From: an uncultured Clostridia bacterium
Lineage (GTDB): Bacteria > Bacillota > Clostridia > Oscillospirales > Acutalibacteraceae
DNA: 11,287 nucleotides
Assembly (NCBI GenBank): GCA_937877675.1
Contig: CALEIS010000104.1
Span: 1-11,287 of the forward strand
Direction of reading: 5' to 3'
Below the pieces are notes generated by a model. That model did not search any database, was not told the DNA's origin, and was given only the letters and a program-made list of their open reading frames with translations. The position numbers were made by a program, and so were the translations under genes. Shown in pieces: positions 1 to 5,988 of the stretch (its first letter is position 1; each line of letters starts with the position of its first letter).

Positions 1-342
1 ACAATTTCAGCGCAAGAGGCCGTTTCTCTCGGCGCAAAAATCCTTACAGACCATCTCGACCTCTTTGTTGACCTCTCAGACGAGACAAGAGAGATAGAGA
101 CAATGACTGTTAAGCCAGACGATACAAAGGGTAAGATTCTTGAAATGACTATTGAAGAACTTGACCTTTCAGTTCGTTCTTTCAACTGCCTCAAACGTGC
201 AGGTATCAATACAGTTGAAGACTTAACAAACAGAACAGAAGAAGACATGATGAGAGTTAGAAACCTCGGTAGAAAATCTCTTGAAGAGGTTATCGCAAAA
301 CTCGAATCATTAAACCTCTCATTACGTAAGGAAGACGAATAA
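1..342 (+). CDS. rpoA: RNA polymerase alpha subunit, C-terminal part (5' end outside window)
   Basis: The frame is open from base 1 and encodes the last 113 residues of the alpha subunit. The first ~30 residues are the end of the assembly domain (EAVSLGAKILTDHLDLFVDL). After a short charged linker comes the alpha C-terminal domain, with the typical stretch IEELDLSVRSFNCLKRAGI, then NTVEDL and RNLGRKSLEEV, whose helix-hairpin-helix contacts UP elements and activators. An internal ATG at 103 is not the start, because conserved alpha sequence continues upstream of it. rplQ follows after 17 bases, the usual order at the end of the ribosomal alpha operon. Identification is by family sequence and gene order; I am very sure of it. 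Confidence 0.97.
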   Translation, partial: TISAQEAVSLGAKILTDHLDLFVDLSDETREIETMTVKPDDTKGKILEMTIEELDLSVRSFNCLKRAGINTVEDLTNRTEEDMMRVRNLGRKSLEEVIAKLESLNLSLRKEDE

Positions 343-359
343 TAAAGGAGTGATTTTGA

Positions 360-707
360 ATGCCAGGAACAAGAAAACTCGGCAGAACAAGCGATCACCG
401 CAAGGCTATGCTCAGAGGTATGGTAACATATCTTATCGAGAACGGTCAGATTGAAACAACAGTTACAAGAGCCAAAGAAGTAAAGGCTATGGCTGAAAAG
501 ATGATTACAATCGCTAAATCAAGCGACCTTCACTCAAAGAGACAGGTTTACTCTTACATCACAAAAGAGTCTGTAGCTAAGAAGTTGATGGAAGAAGTAG
601 CTCCAAAGTTCGCAGATAAGAACGGTGGCTACACACGTGTTATCAAGACCGGCCCAAGAAGAGGCGATGCTGCTGAAATGTGCATCATCGAACTCATCGC
701 TGACTAA
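360..707 (+). CDS. rplQ: Large-subunit ribosomal protein bL17
   Basis: This 115-residue protein is bL17, a component of the 50S subunit near the peptide exit tunnel. It begins with the diagnostic block PGTRKLGRTSDHRKAMLRGM and ends with the conserved GGYTRVIKTGPRRGDAAEM region. The length is normal for the family. The ATG at 360 has a strong ribosome binding site, AAAGGAGTG, at 344-352, seven bases upstream. It lies 17 bases after rpoA and must share its transcript, and a strong intrinsic terminator follows at 739-768. The next gene is an unrelated regulator, so the ribosomal operon ends here. Confidence 0.98.
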   Translation: MPGTRKLGRTSDHRKAMLRGMVTYLIENGQIETTVTRAKEVKAMAEKMITIAKSSDLHSKRQVYSYITKESVAKKLMEEVAPKFADKNGGYTRVIKTGPRRGDAAEMCIIELIAD

Positions 708-738
708 TGCGGTAAGGCTTTAATAGACCATAAAAATA

Positions 739-768
739 ACACCTTGGAGAAATCCAAGGTGTTTTTTT
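739..768 (+). terminator. Intrinsic terminator of the rpoA-rplQ operon
   Basis: A perfect 10-bp stem (ACACCTTGGA at 739-748 with TCCAAGGTGT at 753-762) encloses the stable tetraloop GAAA and is followed by a run of T to 768. This is a textbook rho-independent terminator 32 bases after the rplQ stop codon. Confidence 0.95.
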
Positions 769-781
769 ATGTTAGTTGCTT

Positions 782-802
782 CATTCTACTGTCGGTAGGA
801 TG
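782..802. promoter_or_regulatory. Inverted repeat upstream of the XRE regulator (candidate operator)
   Basis: CATTCTAC (782-789) and GTAGGATG (795-802) form an 8-bp inverted repeat with one mismatch around a 5-base centre. An overlapping pair, TGTC (790-793) and GACA (802-805), forms a second dyad. It lies between the rplQ terminator and the regulator gene. A CATAAT hexamer at 804-809 and a TATATT at 823-828 are possible -10 elements, but I see no good -35. The dyad could be the autoregulatory site of the adjacent HTH protein or an RNA hairpin. The function is inferred from position only. Confidence 0.4.
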
Positions 803-847
803 ACATAATTTTAGTTTTGTGATATATTATTGGTGGGAGGTGGATTT

Positions 848-1546
848 ATGGATAATAAGAAAATCGGTAATTTTATAGCCGAAAAACGAAAGCAATTAGG
901 GTATAGTCAAAAGGAATTGTCTGAGAAGCTGAATGTTACAGATAAGGCGGTATCTAAATGGGAAACAGGTAGAAGTATGCCAGATGTGTCACTATTAATT
1001 CCTATTGCAAATTTGTTTGGAGTTTCAGTGACAGAATTACTTAATGGTGAAGAAATTTCACAAGAAAACATGAATGCAGCAGCAGATGAATTACTAGTAA
1101 AATCTCTTGAATATACCCCATTACGGGACCCATATCTTTTTTTGATAGGGTGGTATGTATTTTCTTGTGTGTACTATTTATTTGGGAGATTTCTTACTAT
1201 TTGCGGTATGTATAAATATAATATTAGCTTTCCAGAAAACAGTTTCGTTGAGTTCTTAGAAATAGTATATTACCCAGAGGCAAATGGAATAGGATTTATA
1301 CTTGCTATGATTGCATTGGGAATAATGACTATAATAACAATAGCATTCTATGGGAAATATATAGCAAAACCAACTTTGGTATTTGCATCCACAATGCTTA
1401 TGCCTCCGCTTATTTATGCGTCACTTATCCAAATGTTTGACCATTTCGAATGGGTCATATTAACTTCATATGCAATTTGCTTTCTCCATTTTGTTCTAAC
1501 TACAATCTTTTTGATTAAAGACATAGAAAAATTTGATGATATATAA
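848..1546 (+). CDS. XRE-family HTH regulator with four-helix membrane tail
   Basis: The 232-residue protein has two parts. Residues 6-64 are a Cro/C1-type helix-turn-helix (IGNFIAEKRKQLGYSQKELS, then LNVTDKAVSKWETGRSMPDV, ending SVTELLNGE), the XRE/HTH_3 fold. After a linker to about residue 94 come four likely membrane helices, near 95-117, 146-168, 175-195 and 202-223. It therefore looks like a membrane-tethered DNA-binding regulator; the signal and targets cannot be read from sequence. I chose the ATG at 848 because GGGAGG (835-840) sits seven bases before it; the in-frame TTG (830) and GTG (833) lie too close to, or upstream of, that ribosome binding site. The gene stands alone, with its own terminator. 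Many Firmicutes carry such HTH-plus-membrane proteins, often with unknown roles. Confidence 0.85.
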   Translation: MDNKKIGNFIAEKRKQLGYSQKELSEKLNVTDKAVSKWETGRSMPDVSLLIPIANLFGVSVTELLNGEEISQENMNAAADELLVKSLEYTPLRDPYLFLIGWYVFSCVYYLFGRFLTICGMYKYNISFPENSFVEFLEIVYYPEANGIGFILAMIALGIMTIITIAFYGKYIAKPTLVFASTMLMPPLIYASLIQMFDHFEWVILTSYAICFLHFVLTTIFLIKDIEKFDDI

Positions 1547-1576
1547 AAAAGGATGGTTCAAAACCATCCTTTTTTT
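1545..1576. terminator. Bidirectional terminator between convergent genes
   Basis: GGATGGTT (1551-1558) pairs with AACCATCC (1562-1569) around a 3-base loop. It is flanked by an A-run (1545-1550) and a T-run (1570-1576), so U-tracts form on both strands. It overlaps the stop codon of the XRE gene and lies just beyond the stop of the convergent phosphodiesterase, and it can serve both. Confidence 0.92.
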
Positions 1577-1581
1577 GCTGT

Positions 1582-2043
1582 TTATCGTAATTTAATCCCA
1601 ATACAGATAAACCCATTATCAATGATGTCAACGACGCCATATTCATCACTTTTTAATGCACCGGGGCAAAATAATTTAATACCATCACAATTGTTTTCTT
1701 GTTGAAGATGAGTGTGTCCGTAAAGAACTAACTGACAGTTGTTTCTTTTTGCAATAGAAATAAGTCTGCTCATTGAGCTTTTAACATATTCGTAGTGTCC
1801 GTGAGTTATGTAAATCTTAAGTCCACCTTCGTTTATGATTTGGTTTTTAGGATACTTACAATGAAAGTCGTTATTTCCTTGAATTTCGTAAACTCTCTTT
1901 CCTTCAAGTAGTGGTTTTGCACGTTCAAAATCAGTGTGACCATCACCTAAAAACACAACAACTTCGGCTGTTGGTTGAGCCTCAATTGCTTTTTTCATGG
2001 AAAAGAAATCACCGTGTGAGTCGGACAAAACAAGTATTCTCAA
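1582..2043 (-). CDS. Metallophosphoesterase of the YfcE/MJ0936 type
   Basis: The protein (153 residues from the TTG start) is a small calcineurin-like phosphodiesterase. All metal-binding motifs are present: SDSHGD (D8, H10), LGDGH (G33-D34), GNND (56-59), THGH (80-83) and GHTH (109-112). Members of this family hydrolyse phosphodiesters such as bis-pNPP in vitro; the physiological substrate is usually unknown. The conserved fold begins RILVLSDSHG, so a start at the TTG (2043) matches family length. The in-frame ATG at 2067 would add eight residues, has no ribosome binding site, and lies at the predicted transcription start. An AGGGA about ten bases before the TTG supports the shorter form. 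In many Firmicutes this gene follows the rph/ITPase (rdgB) gene; here it stands alone. Confidence 0.88.
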   Translation of the reverse strand: MRILVLSDSHGDFFSMKKAIEAQPTAEVVVFLGDGHTDFERAKPLLEGKRVYEIQGNNDFHCKYPKNQIINEGGLKIYITHGHYEYVKSSMSRLISIAKRNNCQLVLYGHTHLQQENNCDGIKLFCPGALKSDEYGVVDIIDNGFICIGIKLR

Positions 2044-2074
2044 GCATAACACATCCCTTCGTATCATAGTATTA

Positions 2075-2103
2075 ATTATACAATATTATGGTGGTGGTTT
2101 CAA
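2075..2103 (-). promoter_or_regulatory. Sigma-A-type promoter for the phosphodiesterase
   Basis: Read on the minus strand, TTGAAA (2103-2098) and TATAAT (2080-2075) are separated by exactly 17 bases. Transcription should begin near 2068, one base from the ATG at 2067, which argues for initiation at the downstream TTG. The -35 box overlaps the start codon of the divergent small gene at 2103. Confidence 0.8.
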
Positions 2104-2315
2104 TGAATAACAATAATTTTGATGAAATAATCAATTCTATAAAGACACAAAACAACAAACAAGAGGCAGAGGAGTTCCTTAAACAAAAACTAAACCCCTC
2201 ACAGACAAAGAAATTACAGGAAGTTATGAGTGATAGGTCAGCGTTGGAACAACTTTTGTCAACACCACAAGCAAAGGCATTATTAAGAAAATTTATGGAG
2301 GATAAAGATGATTGA
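2103..2315 (+). CDS. Small helical protein of unknown function, first of three
   Basis: I do not recognise this 70-residue protein. It is charged, soluble and predicted largely helical: an Asn-rich start (MNNNNFDEII), a Lys/Glu-rich middle, and a C-terminal part with LNPSQTKKLQEVMSD followed by LLSTPQAKALLRKF, which look like two short amphipathic helices. No signal peptide or membrane helix is visible. The ATG at 2103 is preferred to an in-frame ATG at 2088 because GGTGGTGG (2090-2097) sits five bases before it. The gene is divergent from the phosphodiesterase and overlaps the next gene by eight bases, so the two are probably translationally coupled. No clear promoter of its own was found in the short divergent gap. 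Confidence 0.75.
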   Translation: MNNNNFDEIINSIKTQNNKQEAEEFLKQKLNPSQTKKLQEVMSDRSALEQLLSTPQAKALLRKFMEDKDD

Positions 2316-2622
2316 TATTGAAAATCTGCTTTCATCAATTAGTGATGAAGATATGGCAAAAATAAAGGATTTGGCAAAAAATCTGTCCACTAATGAGGAA
2401 AAGAAATCTCCTGAACCGGAGAAAAATAATTTTCCCATAGATTTGAATACAATGAATAAGGTTATGTCGGTTATGGGAAAAATGGGCAAGGATGATTATC
2501 GTACAAGACTTATAAACGACCTTAAACCAATGCTTAGTGATGAAAGACAGAAAAAGGCTGATGAAGCCATGAAATTTCTGCAACTTATGGAAATTTTACC
2601 ATTGCTTAGGGGGATGTTTTAA
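2308..2622 (+). CDS. Small helical protein of unknown function, second of three
   Basis: I do not recognise this 104-residue protein. It starts within the end of the previous gene, with GGAGGA (2297-2302) five bases before the ATG. Two segments stand out. The acidic N-terminus (residues 1-30) reads like one amphipathic helix. The C-terminus (about 60-104) holds RTRLINDLKPMLSDERQKKA followed by a hydrophobic MKFLQLMEILPLLRGMF end. A Lys/Glu/Pro linker (31-42) separates them. The pattern 'LKP-LS-ER--K-D-A, then hydrophobic' looks conserved rather than random, but I cannot name a family. Its stop overlaps the start of the third gene by one base (TAATG). It is a cytoplasmic or membrane-peripheral protein by composition. 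Confidence 0.75.
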   Translation: MIDIENLLSSISDEDMAKIKDLAKNLSTNEEKKSPEPEKNNFPIDLNTMNKVMSVMGKMGKDDYRTRLINDLKPMLSDERQKKADEAMKFLQLMEILPLLRGMF

Positions 2623-3038
2623 TGGGTAATTATTCATACTCAGAAATTCAAGATATGCAGAGAAAGGCTATGGAAAGAGTTCGTGAGATGAAGCGAAATT
2701 CGGAAGTAATTACGCAGTCTGCACAGAGAGAGTTTAACAATGAAAGCAGTAATATCTCTTTTTCAAAGCCTATTACACCAAAGGTGACAAATATGCCACC
2801 AAATTTCCCCAAGGAAACAGCTTATCCATCCTTTAAGACTGTTTTTGAGGAAGAAAAGGAAAAACCACGCAAAGAGGAAAAGTTTGAAAAAAGACCAGTG
2901 AAAGAGAAAAGAAATAACTCTCTTGAAGCTCTGTTTGCCGAGCCGGATAAGGCGTTGTTGTTAGGACTTATTATGCTTTTAAAAAGCGAAAAAGCTGACG
3001 AAGCACTTATTATGGCATTAACTTATATTTTGTCGTAA
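2622..3038 (+). CDS. Unknown protein with charged linker and hydrophobic C-terminus, third of three
   Basis: This 138-residue protein is not recognised. Residues 1-40 are a charged, probably helical segment (YSEIQDMQRKAMERVREMKR). Residues 45-100 are low in order, rich in Lys, Glu and Pro. The last 30 residues are compact and hydrophobic: DKALLLGLIMLL, then KSEKADE, then ALIMALTYILS, which reads as two short hydrophobic helices joined by a charged turn. These are too short for an ordinary two-pass membrane hairpin, so a peripheral or interaction module is equally possible. A ribosome binding site, AGGGGG, lies about nine bases before the ATG inside the previous gene. No terminator follows; the next promoter begins 18 bases after the stop. 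Confidence 0.75.
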   Translation: MGNYSYSEIQDMQRKAMERVREMKRNSEVITQSAQREFNNESSNISFSKPITPKVTNMPPNFPKETAYPSFKTVFEEEKEKPRKEEKFEKRPVKEKRNNSLEALFAEPDKALLLGLIMLLKSEKADEALIMALTYILS

Positions 3039-3055
3039 AAAAGTCGAAAATTGTC

Positions 3056-3084
3056 TTGACAAATGAACTTTAATGTACTAAAAT
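3056..3084 (+). promoter_or_regulatory. Near-consensus promoter of the glycine riboswitch transcript
   Basis: TTGACA (3056-3061) and TAAAAT (3079-3084) are separated by 17 bases. The predicted start, near 3091, lies just ahead of the riboswitch, so the symporter has its own promoter and does not depend on the three-gene cluster upstream. Confidence 0.88.
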
Positions 3085-3103
3085 CTCATTATTAACTTAA
3101 TAA

Positions 3104-3225
3104 TCGTGTGAAGCAGATTGGAAGTAAGAACTGACTGTCTGTGGACGATATTCCGGAGAACTCTGCTAAAGGCAGATACCGAAGGTGCAAGGCGTAATGC
3201 TAATCTCTCAGGTCAAAGGACGGAA
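3104..3225 (+). promoter_or_regulatory. Singlet glycine riboswitch with 5' ghost aptamer
   Basis: The conserved glycine aptamer core is clear: CCGGAGA (3153-3159), ACCGAAGGTGCAAG (3178-3191) and CTCTCAGGTCAAAGGAC (3205-3221). P1 is TTCCG (3151-3155) with CGGAA (3221-3225). A hairpin, TCTGC/GCAGA (3162-3166 with 3172-3176), sits between the first two conserved blocks. Only one full aptamer exists. In place of the first, a short stem GCAGA/TCTGT (3113-3117 with 3138-3142) is capped below by TCGT/ACGA (3104-3107 with 3145-3148). The two stems are joined by a G/A-rich internal loop of kink-turn type. This is the arrangement known for type-2 singlet glycine riboswitches. The gene downstream transports alanine or glycine, as expected. 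Confidence 0.93.
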
Positions 3226-3244
3226 ATTTCTTTTTAGATTTTTC

Positions 3245-3282
3245 AGGACTGATTGTATTATGCTTTCAGTCCTTTAATTTTT
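3245..3282 (+). terminator. Riboswitch expression-platform terminator
   Basis: AGGACTGA (3245-3252) pairs with TCAGTCCT (3266-3273), and TTAATTTTT follows. The 3' arm, GTCCTTT (3269-3275), is also perfectly complementary to AAAGGAC (3215-3221) in the aptamer. The terminator and an anti-terminator that breaks the aptamer are therefore mutually exclusive. Glycine binding should favour termination. Confidence 0.8.
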
Positions 3283-3318
3283 GTAAGTTAGTAACCAACT
3301 TAAAGGGGAGAATGTAAA

Positions 3319-4734
3319 ATGAATTTTAATGACATCTTGGTGGCAATTGATGACTTTGTGTGGGGTGTACCATTGATGGTACTGATTCTTGTGGGTGGAT
3401 TATTACTCACATGCAGAACAAAGCTTATCCAAATTTTCCGTTTACCATTGGCTTTAAAGTGGATGGTTAAGGAAGAAGAGGGTGGAAAAGGTGATGTTTC
3501 ATCATTCGGTGCTTTGTGTACAGCACTTTCAGCAACTATTGGTACAGGTAATATTGTAGGTGTTGCAACTGCAATTTGTGCAGGTGGTCCTGGTGCTCTT
3601 TTCTGGATGCTTGTTGCAGCGTTTTTAGGTATGGCAACAAAGTATGCTGAAGGACTTCTTGCAGTTAAGTATCGTACTTTTGATGCTGACGGACACGCAT
3701 TGGGTGGTCCATTCTACTATATTGAAAAAGGTATGGGTAAGAATTGGAAATGGCTTGCAAAAGCATTTGCAGTTTTTGGTGTACTTGCTGGTCTTATGGG
3801 TATTGGTACATTTACTCAGGTTAATGGTATTTCATCAGCAGTACACTCATTCTTTGATGCAAATAATGCAAATACAGTAAACATTCCATTCATTGGTGAA
3901 TATTCTTGGTCTATTGTAATTACTTCAATTATCCTTGCTGCTGTTGTAGGTCTTGTTGTTATTGGTGGTATCAAGAGAATTTCAAATGTTGCAACAGTTG
4001 TTGTACCATTTATGGCAATTGCATATGTTGTGTTTGCTCTTATGCTTATATTCTCAAATCTTAATAAAATTCCAATGGCAGTGGAACTCATTGTTAAGGG
4101 TGCGTTTAATCCTTCAGCAGTAACAGGTGGTATTGTTGGTACAATGTTTATAGCAATGCAAAAGGGTGTTGCTCGTGGTATTTTCTCAAATGAATCAGGT
4201 CTTGGTTCTGCTCCTATTGCTTCAGCAGCGGCAAAAACAAAAGAGCCTGTTCGTCAGGGTCTTGTTACTATGACTGGTACATTCCTTGATACTATTGTCA
4301 TTTGTACAATGACAGGTCTTTCAATTATTCTTACTGGTGCATGGAAAGTAGAGGGTCTTGAAGGTGTTGGCGTTACATCCTATGCTTTTGGTGAAGGTAT
4401 TCCATTTTTACCAGAAAGAGTAACATCATTCATCCTTATGGTATGTCTTGCATTCTTTGCTTTTACAACAATTCTTGGTTGGGACTACTATTCAGAAAGC
4501 TGTCTTAAATACCTTACAAAGGGTAATAAGAAGATAGTTAAAGTGTTCAGATATCTTTATATCCTTGCAGTTTTTGCAGGTCCATACATTACAGTTTCAG
4601 CAGTATGGACAATTGCAGACATTTTCAACGGACTTATGGCAATTCCAAATATGATTGCACTCTTCGCATTGTCAGGCGTTGTTGCAAAAGAAACAAAGAA
4701 ATTCTTTGCAGAAGGAAAACACAAAACCAAATAA
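3319..4734 (+). CDS. AGCS-family sodium:alanine/glycine symporter
   Basis: The 471-residue membrane protein belongs to the alanine-or-glycine:cation symporter family (AGCS, TC 2.A.25), which imports alanine or glycine with sodium. It has about eleven hydrophobic helices. Recognisable blocks are LSATIGTGNIVGVATAI (70-86), the family signature region GGPGALFWMLVAAFLG (89-104, with Leu where the classical pattern has a second Trp) followed by MATKYAEGLLAVKYR, and GIFSNESGLGSAPIASAAA further on. AAAGGGGAG lies eight bases before the ATG at 3319. The glycine riboswitch and its promoter directly upstream suggest glycine as a substrate and feedback control by glycine. A hairpin at 4744-4774 follows. 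Family is certain; the choice between alanine and glycine as the main substrate is inference. Confidence 0.95.
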   Translation: MNFNDILVAIDDFVWGVPLMVLILVGGLLLTCRTKLIQIFRLPLALKWMVKEEEGGKGDVSSFGALCTALSATIGTGNIVGVATAICAGGPGALFWMLVAAFLGMATKYAEGLLAVKYRTFDADGHALGGPFYYIEKGMGKNWKWLAKAFAVFGVLAGLMGIGTFTQVNGISSAVHSFFDANNANTVNIPFIGEYSWSIVITSIILAAVVGLVVIGGIKRISNVATVVVPFMAIAYVVFALMLIFSNLNKIPMAVELIVKGAFNPSAVTGGIVGTMFIAMQKGVARGIFSNESGLGSAPIASAAAKTKEPVRQGLVTMTGTFLDTIVICTMTGLSIILTGAWKVEGLEGVGVTSYAFGEGIPFLPERVTSFILMVCLAFFAFTTILGWDYYSESCLKYLTKGNKKIVKVFRYLYILAVFAGPYITVSAVWTIADIFNGLMAIPNMIALFALSGVVAKETKKFFAEGKHKTK

Positions 4735-4743
4735 CAGACATAG

Positions 4744-4779
4744 ACAAAGGCGAGGTAAAGAACCTCGCCTTTGTTATTT
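4744..4779. terminator. Hairpin terminator shared by symporter and anSME genes
   Basis: ACAAAGGCGAGGT (4744-4756) pairs perfectly over 13 bp with ACCTCGCCTTTGT (4762-4774) around AAAGA. The T-tract is short on the plus side (TTATTTA) and poor on the minus side. The stem is strong, and it lies between two convergent genes. Confidence 0.82.
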
Positions 4780-4811
4780 ATAACGTAAAAATTAAATTTG
4801 TCGAATTACAA

Positions 4812-5906
4812 TTATTTCTTCTCATTTATGAATGCTCTGAAAAGTGGCAAACAGGATGAGAAGAATTTTTTATAGCTTTCGCAGTAATCTCTGTCGGCTC
4901 GTGTACGTTTGCAACCACCTGCACGACATACAGGATAGAACTTGCATTGTTTACACTTTTCAGGCACTGCAAGACTTTCTCTTAAAAACTCGATTGCTTT
5001 TTCACAATGTGCAAGAGTGTCAAAATTCTCGTTTTCATCATTTATATTTCCCAAAAGCCATTCATCAGTACAATAGAAATCGCAGGGATAAATATTTCCG
5101 TTACCTTCTGCGACAAATTGATGCATACAATGTCCACACATACCACATTGTTCCGTAGGATTCCCCAAAAACTGATGAACAATATTGTCAAACCAACGAA
5201 TACTTGTATATTGCCCTCTCACATAGTCCTTAACATAGTGGTTAAAGCCCTTTATAAGGAAATCGGCATACTGTTCAGGTGTCATATAAAGTTCACTTTC
5301 GGTAGTGTCACCAAAAGGTCGCAGACAAGGGATGAATTGCAAATAACGAAATCCTTTACTACGAAAATACTTGTAAATTTCGTCAATATGGTCGGCACAG
5401 TATCCAGTAAGGACAGTGAGAATGTTAAATTCTACTTTATGTTTCTGTAACTTTTCAGCAGCAGCAATAATCTTATAAAAGGTGTTCTCTCTGTTGGCAT
5501 CAACACGGAATTTATTGTGCTCAAAATTACCGTCAAGGCTTAATCCCACAAGAAAATTGTTGTAATGGAAAAATTCACACCATTCGTCGGTCAGAAGTGT
5601 TCCATTTGTCTGTGTACTGAAATAAATCTTGCTATTTAACTTGTTTGCAGATTTGACTTTCTCAACAAAATGCTTGAAATAGGGGAGTCCTGCCGTTAAA
5701 GGCTCACCACCCTGAAAAGCAAAAGCAACACTTTCACCATTAGCAAATTTCAATGCTTTTTCTATTAAATTGTCAGTTGTTGAGTCCTGCATAATACCAA
5801 AGGAAGAAACCTCACGTAATTCAGTAACATTGTGATAAAAACAATATTCACAACGCATATTGCAAAGGCTTGATGCAGGTTTAATCATTATGGAAAGTGG
5901 TGGCAT
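4812..5906 (-). CDS. anSME: Anaerobic sulfatase-maturating enzyme (radical SAM, SPASM)
   Basis: This 364-residue enzyme oxidises the active-site Cys (or Ser) of sulfatases to C-alpha-formylglycine, using S-adenosylmethionine and iron-sulfur clusters, in the cytoplasm under anaerobic conditions. It starts MPPLSIMIKPASSLCNMRCE, closely like the Clostridium perfringens enzyme as I recall it. The radical SAM motif CX3CX2C is C15, C19, C22, followed by YCFYH. FQGGEP (64-69) is the SAM-binding GGE motif. The C-terminal SPASM domain has Cys at 254, 257, 260, 275, 279, 318, 321, 327, 332, 342 and 352, enough for two auxiliary clusters. Asp276, after C275, matches the proposed catalytic base. GGGGTG lies about seven bases before the ATG. 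Its likely substrate is the adjacent sulfatase. Confidence 0.96.
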   Translation of the reverse strand: MPPLSIMIKPASSLCNMRCEYCFYHNVTELREVSSFGIMQDSTTDNLIEKALKFANGESVAFAFQGGEPLTAGLPYFKHFVEKVKSANKLNSKIYFSTQTNGTLLTDEWCEFFHYNNFLVGLSLDGNFEHNKFRVDANRENTFYKIIAAAEKLQKHKVEFNILTVLTGYCADHIDEIYKYFRSKGFRYLQFIPCLRPFGDTTESELYMTPEQYADFLIKGFNHYVKDYVRGQYTSIRWFDNIVHQFLGNPTEQCGMCGHCMHQFVAEGNGNIYPCDFYCTDEWLLGNINDENENFDTLAHCEKAIEFLRESLAVPEKCKQCKFYPVCRAGGCKRTRADRDYCESYKKFFSSCLPLFRAFINEKK

Positions 5907-5910
5907 GGCA

Positions 5911-5925
5911 TTTCACCCCGTGAAA
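5911..5925. promoter_or_regulatory. Perfect inverted repeat covering the anSME ribosome binding site
   Basis: TTTCAC (5911-5916) and GTGAAA (5920-5925) are perfect inverted repeats around three bases. On the minus strand the element contains the GGGGTG ribosome binding site of the anSME gene and lies just downstream of the predicted transcription start (about 5931). It could be a repressor operator or a small hairpin masking the site; sequence alone does not decide. Confidence 0.5.
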
Positions 5926-5937
5926 ATTGATAACATA

Positions 5938-5966
5938 ATTATATAACAAACCCCATTGAAAATCAA
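5938..5966 (-). promoter_or_regulatory. Promoter of the anSME gene, overlapping the sulfatase terminator
   Basis: On the minus strand, TTGATT (5966-5961) and a consensus TATAAT (5943-5938) are 17 bases apart. The -35 box lies in the loop of the sulfatase terminator, and the 3' arm of that hairpin fills the spacer. The anSME gene can therefore be transcribed independently of the sulfatase. Confidence 0.72.
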
Positions 5967-5979
5967 CTTCTCAATGGGG
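5946..5979 (-). terminator. Terminator after the sulfatase gene
   Basis: Read on the minus strand, CCCCATTGA (5979-5971) pairs perfectly with TCAATGGGG (5959-5951) around an 11-base loop, followed by TTTGT. It begins nine bases after the sulfatase stop codon and separates it from the anSME gene. The short T-tract may allow some read-through. Confidence 0.8.
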
Positions 5980-5988
5980 TCATATTAT

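Noticed and set aside
2072..2583. Minus-strand frames opposite the three-gene cluster
   Set aside because: The plus-strand genes have good ribosome binding sites and overlapping junctions; the minus frames are Ser/Phe-rich products of AT-rich antisense codons.
3056..3318. Tandem glycine riboswitch with two complete aptamers
   Set aside because: Only one set of conserved core blocks is present; the 5' part is a short stem without the core.
5007..5450. Plus-strand 147-residue open frame opposite the anSME gene
   Set aside because: It is a shadow of the conserved radical SAM gene, with no ribosome binding site and no recognisable protein features.
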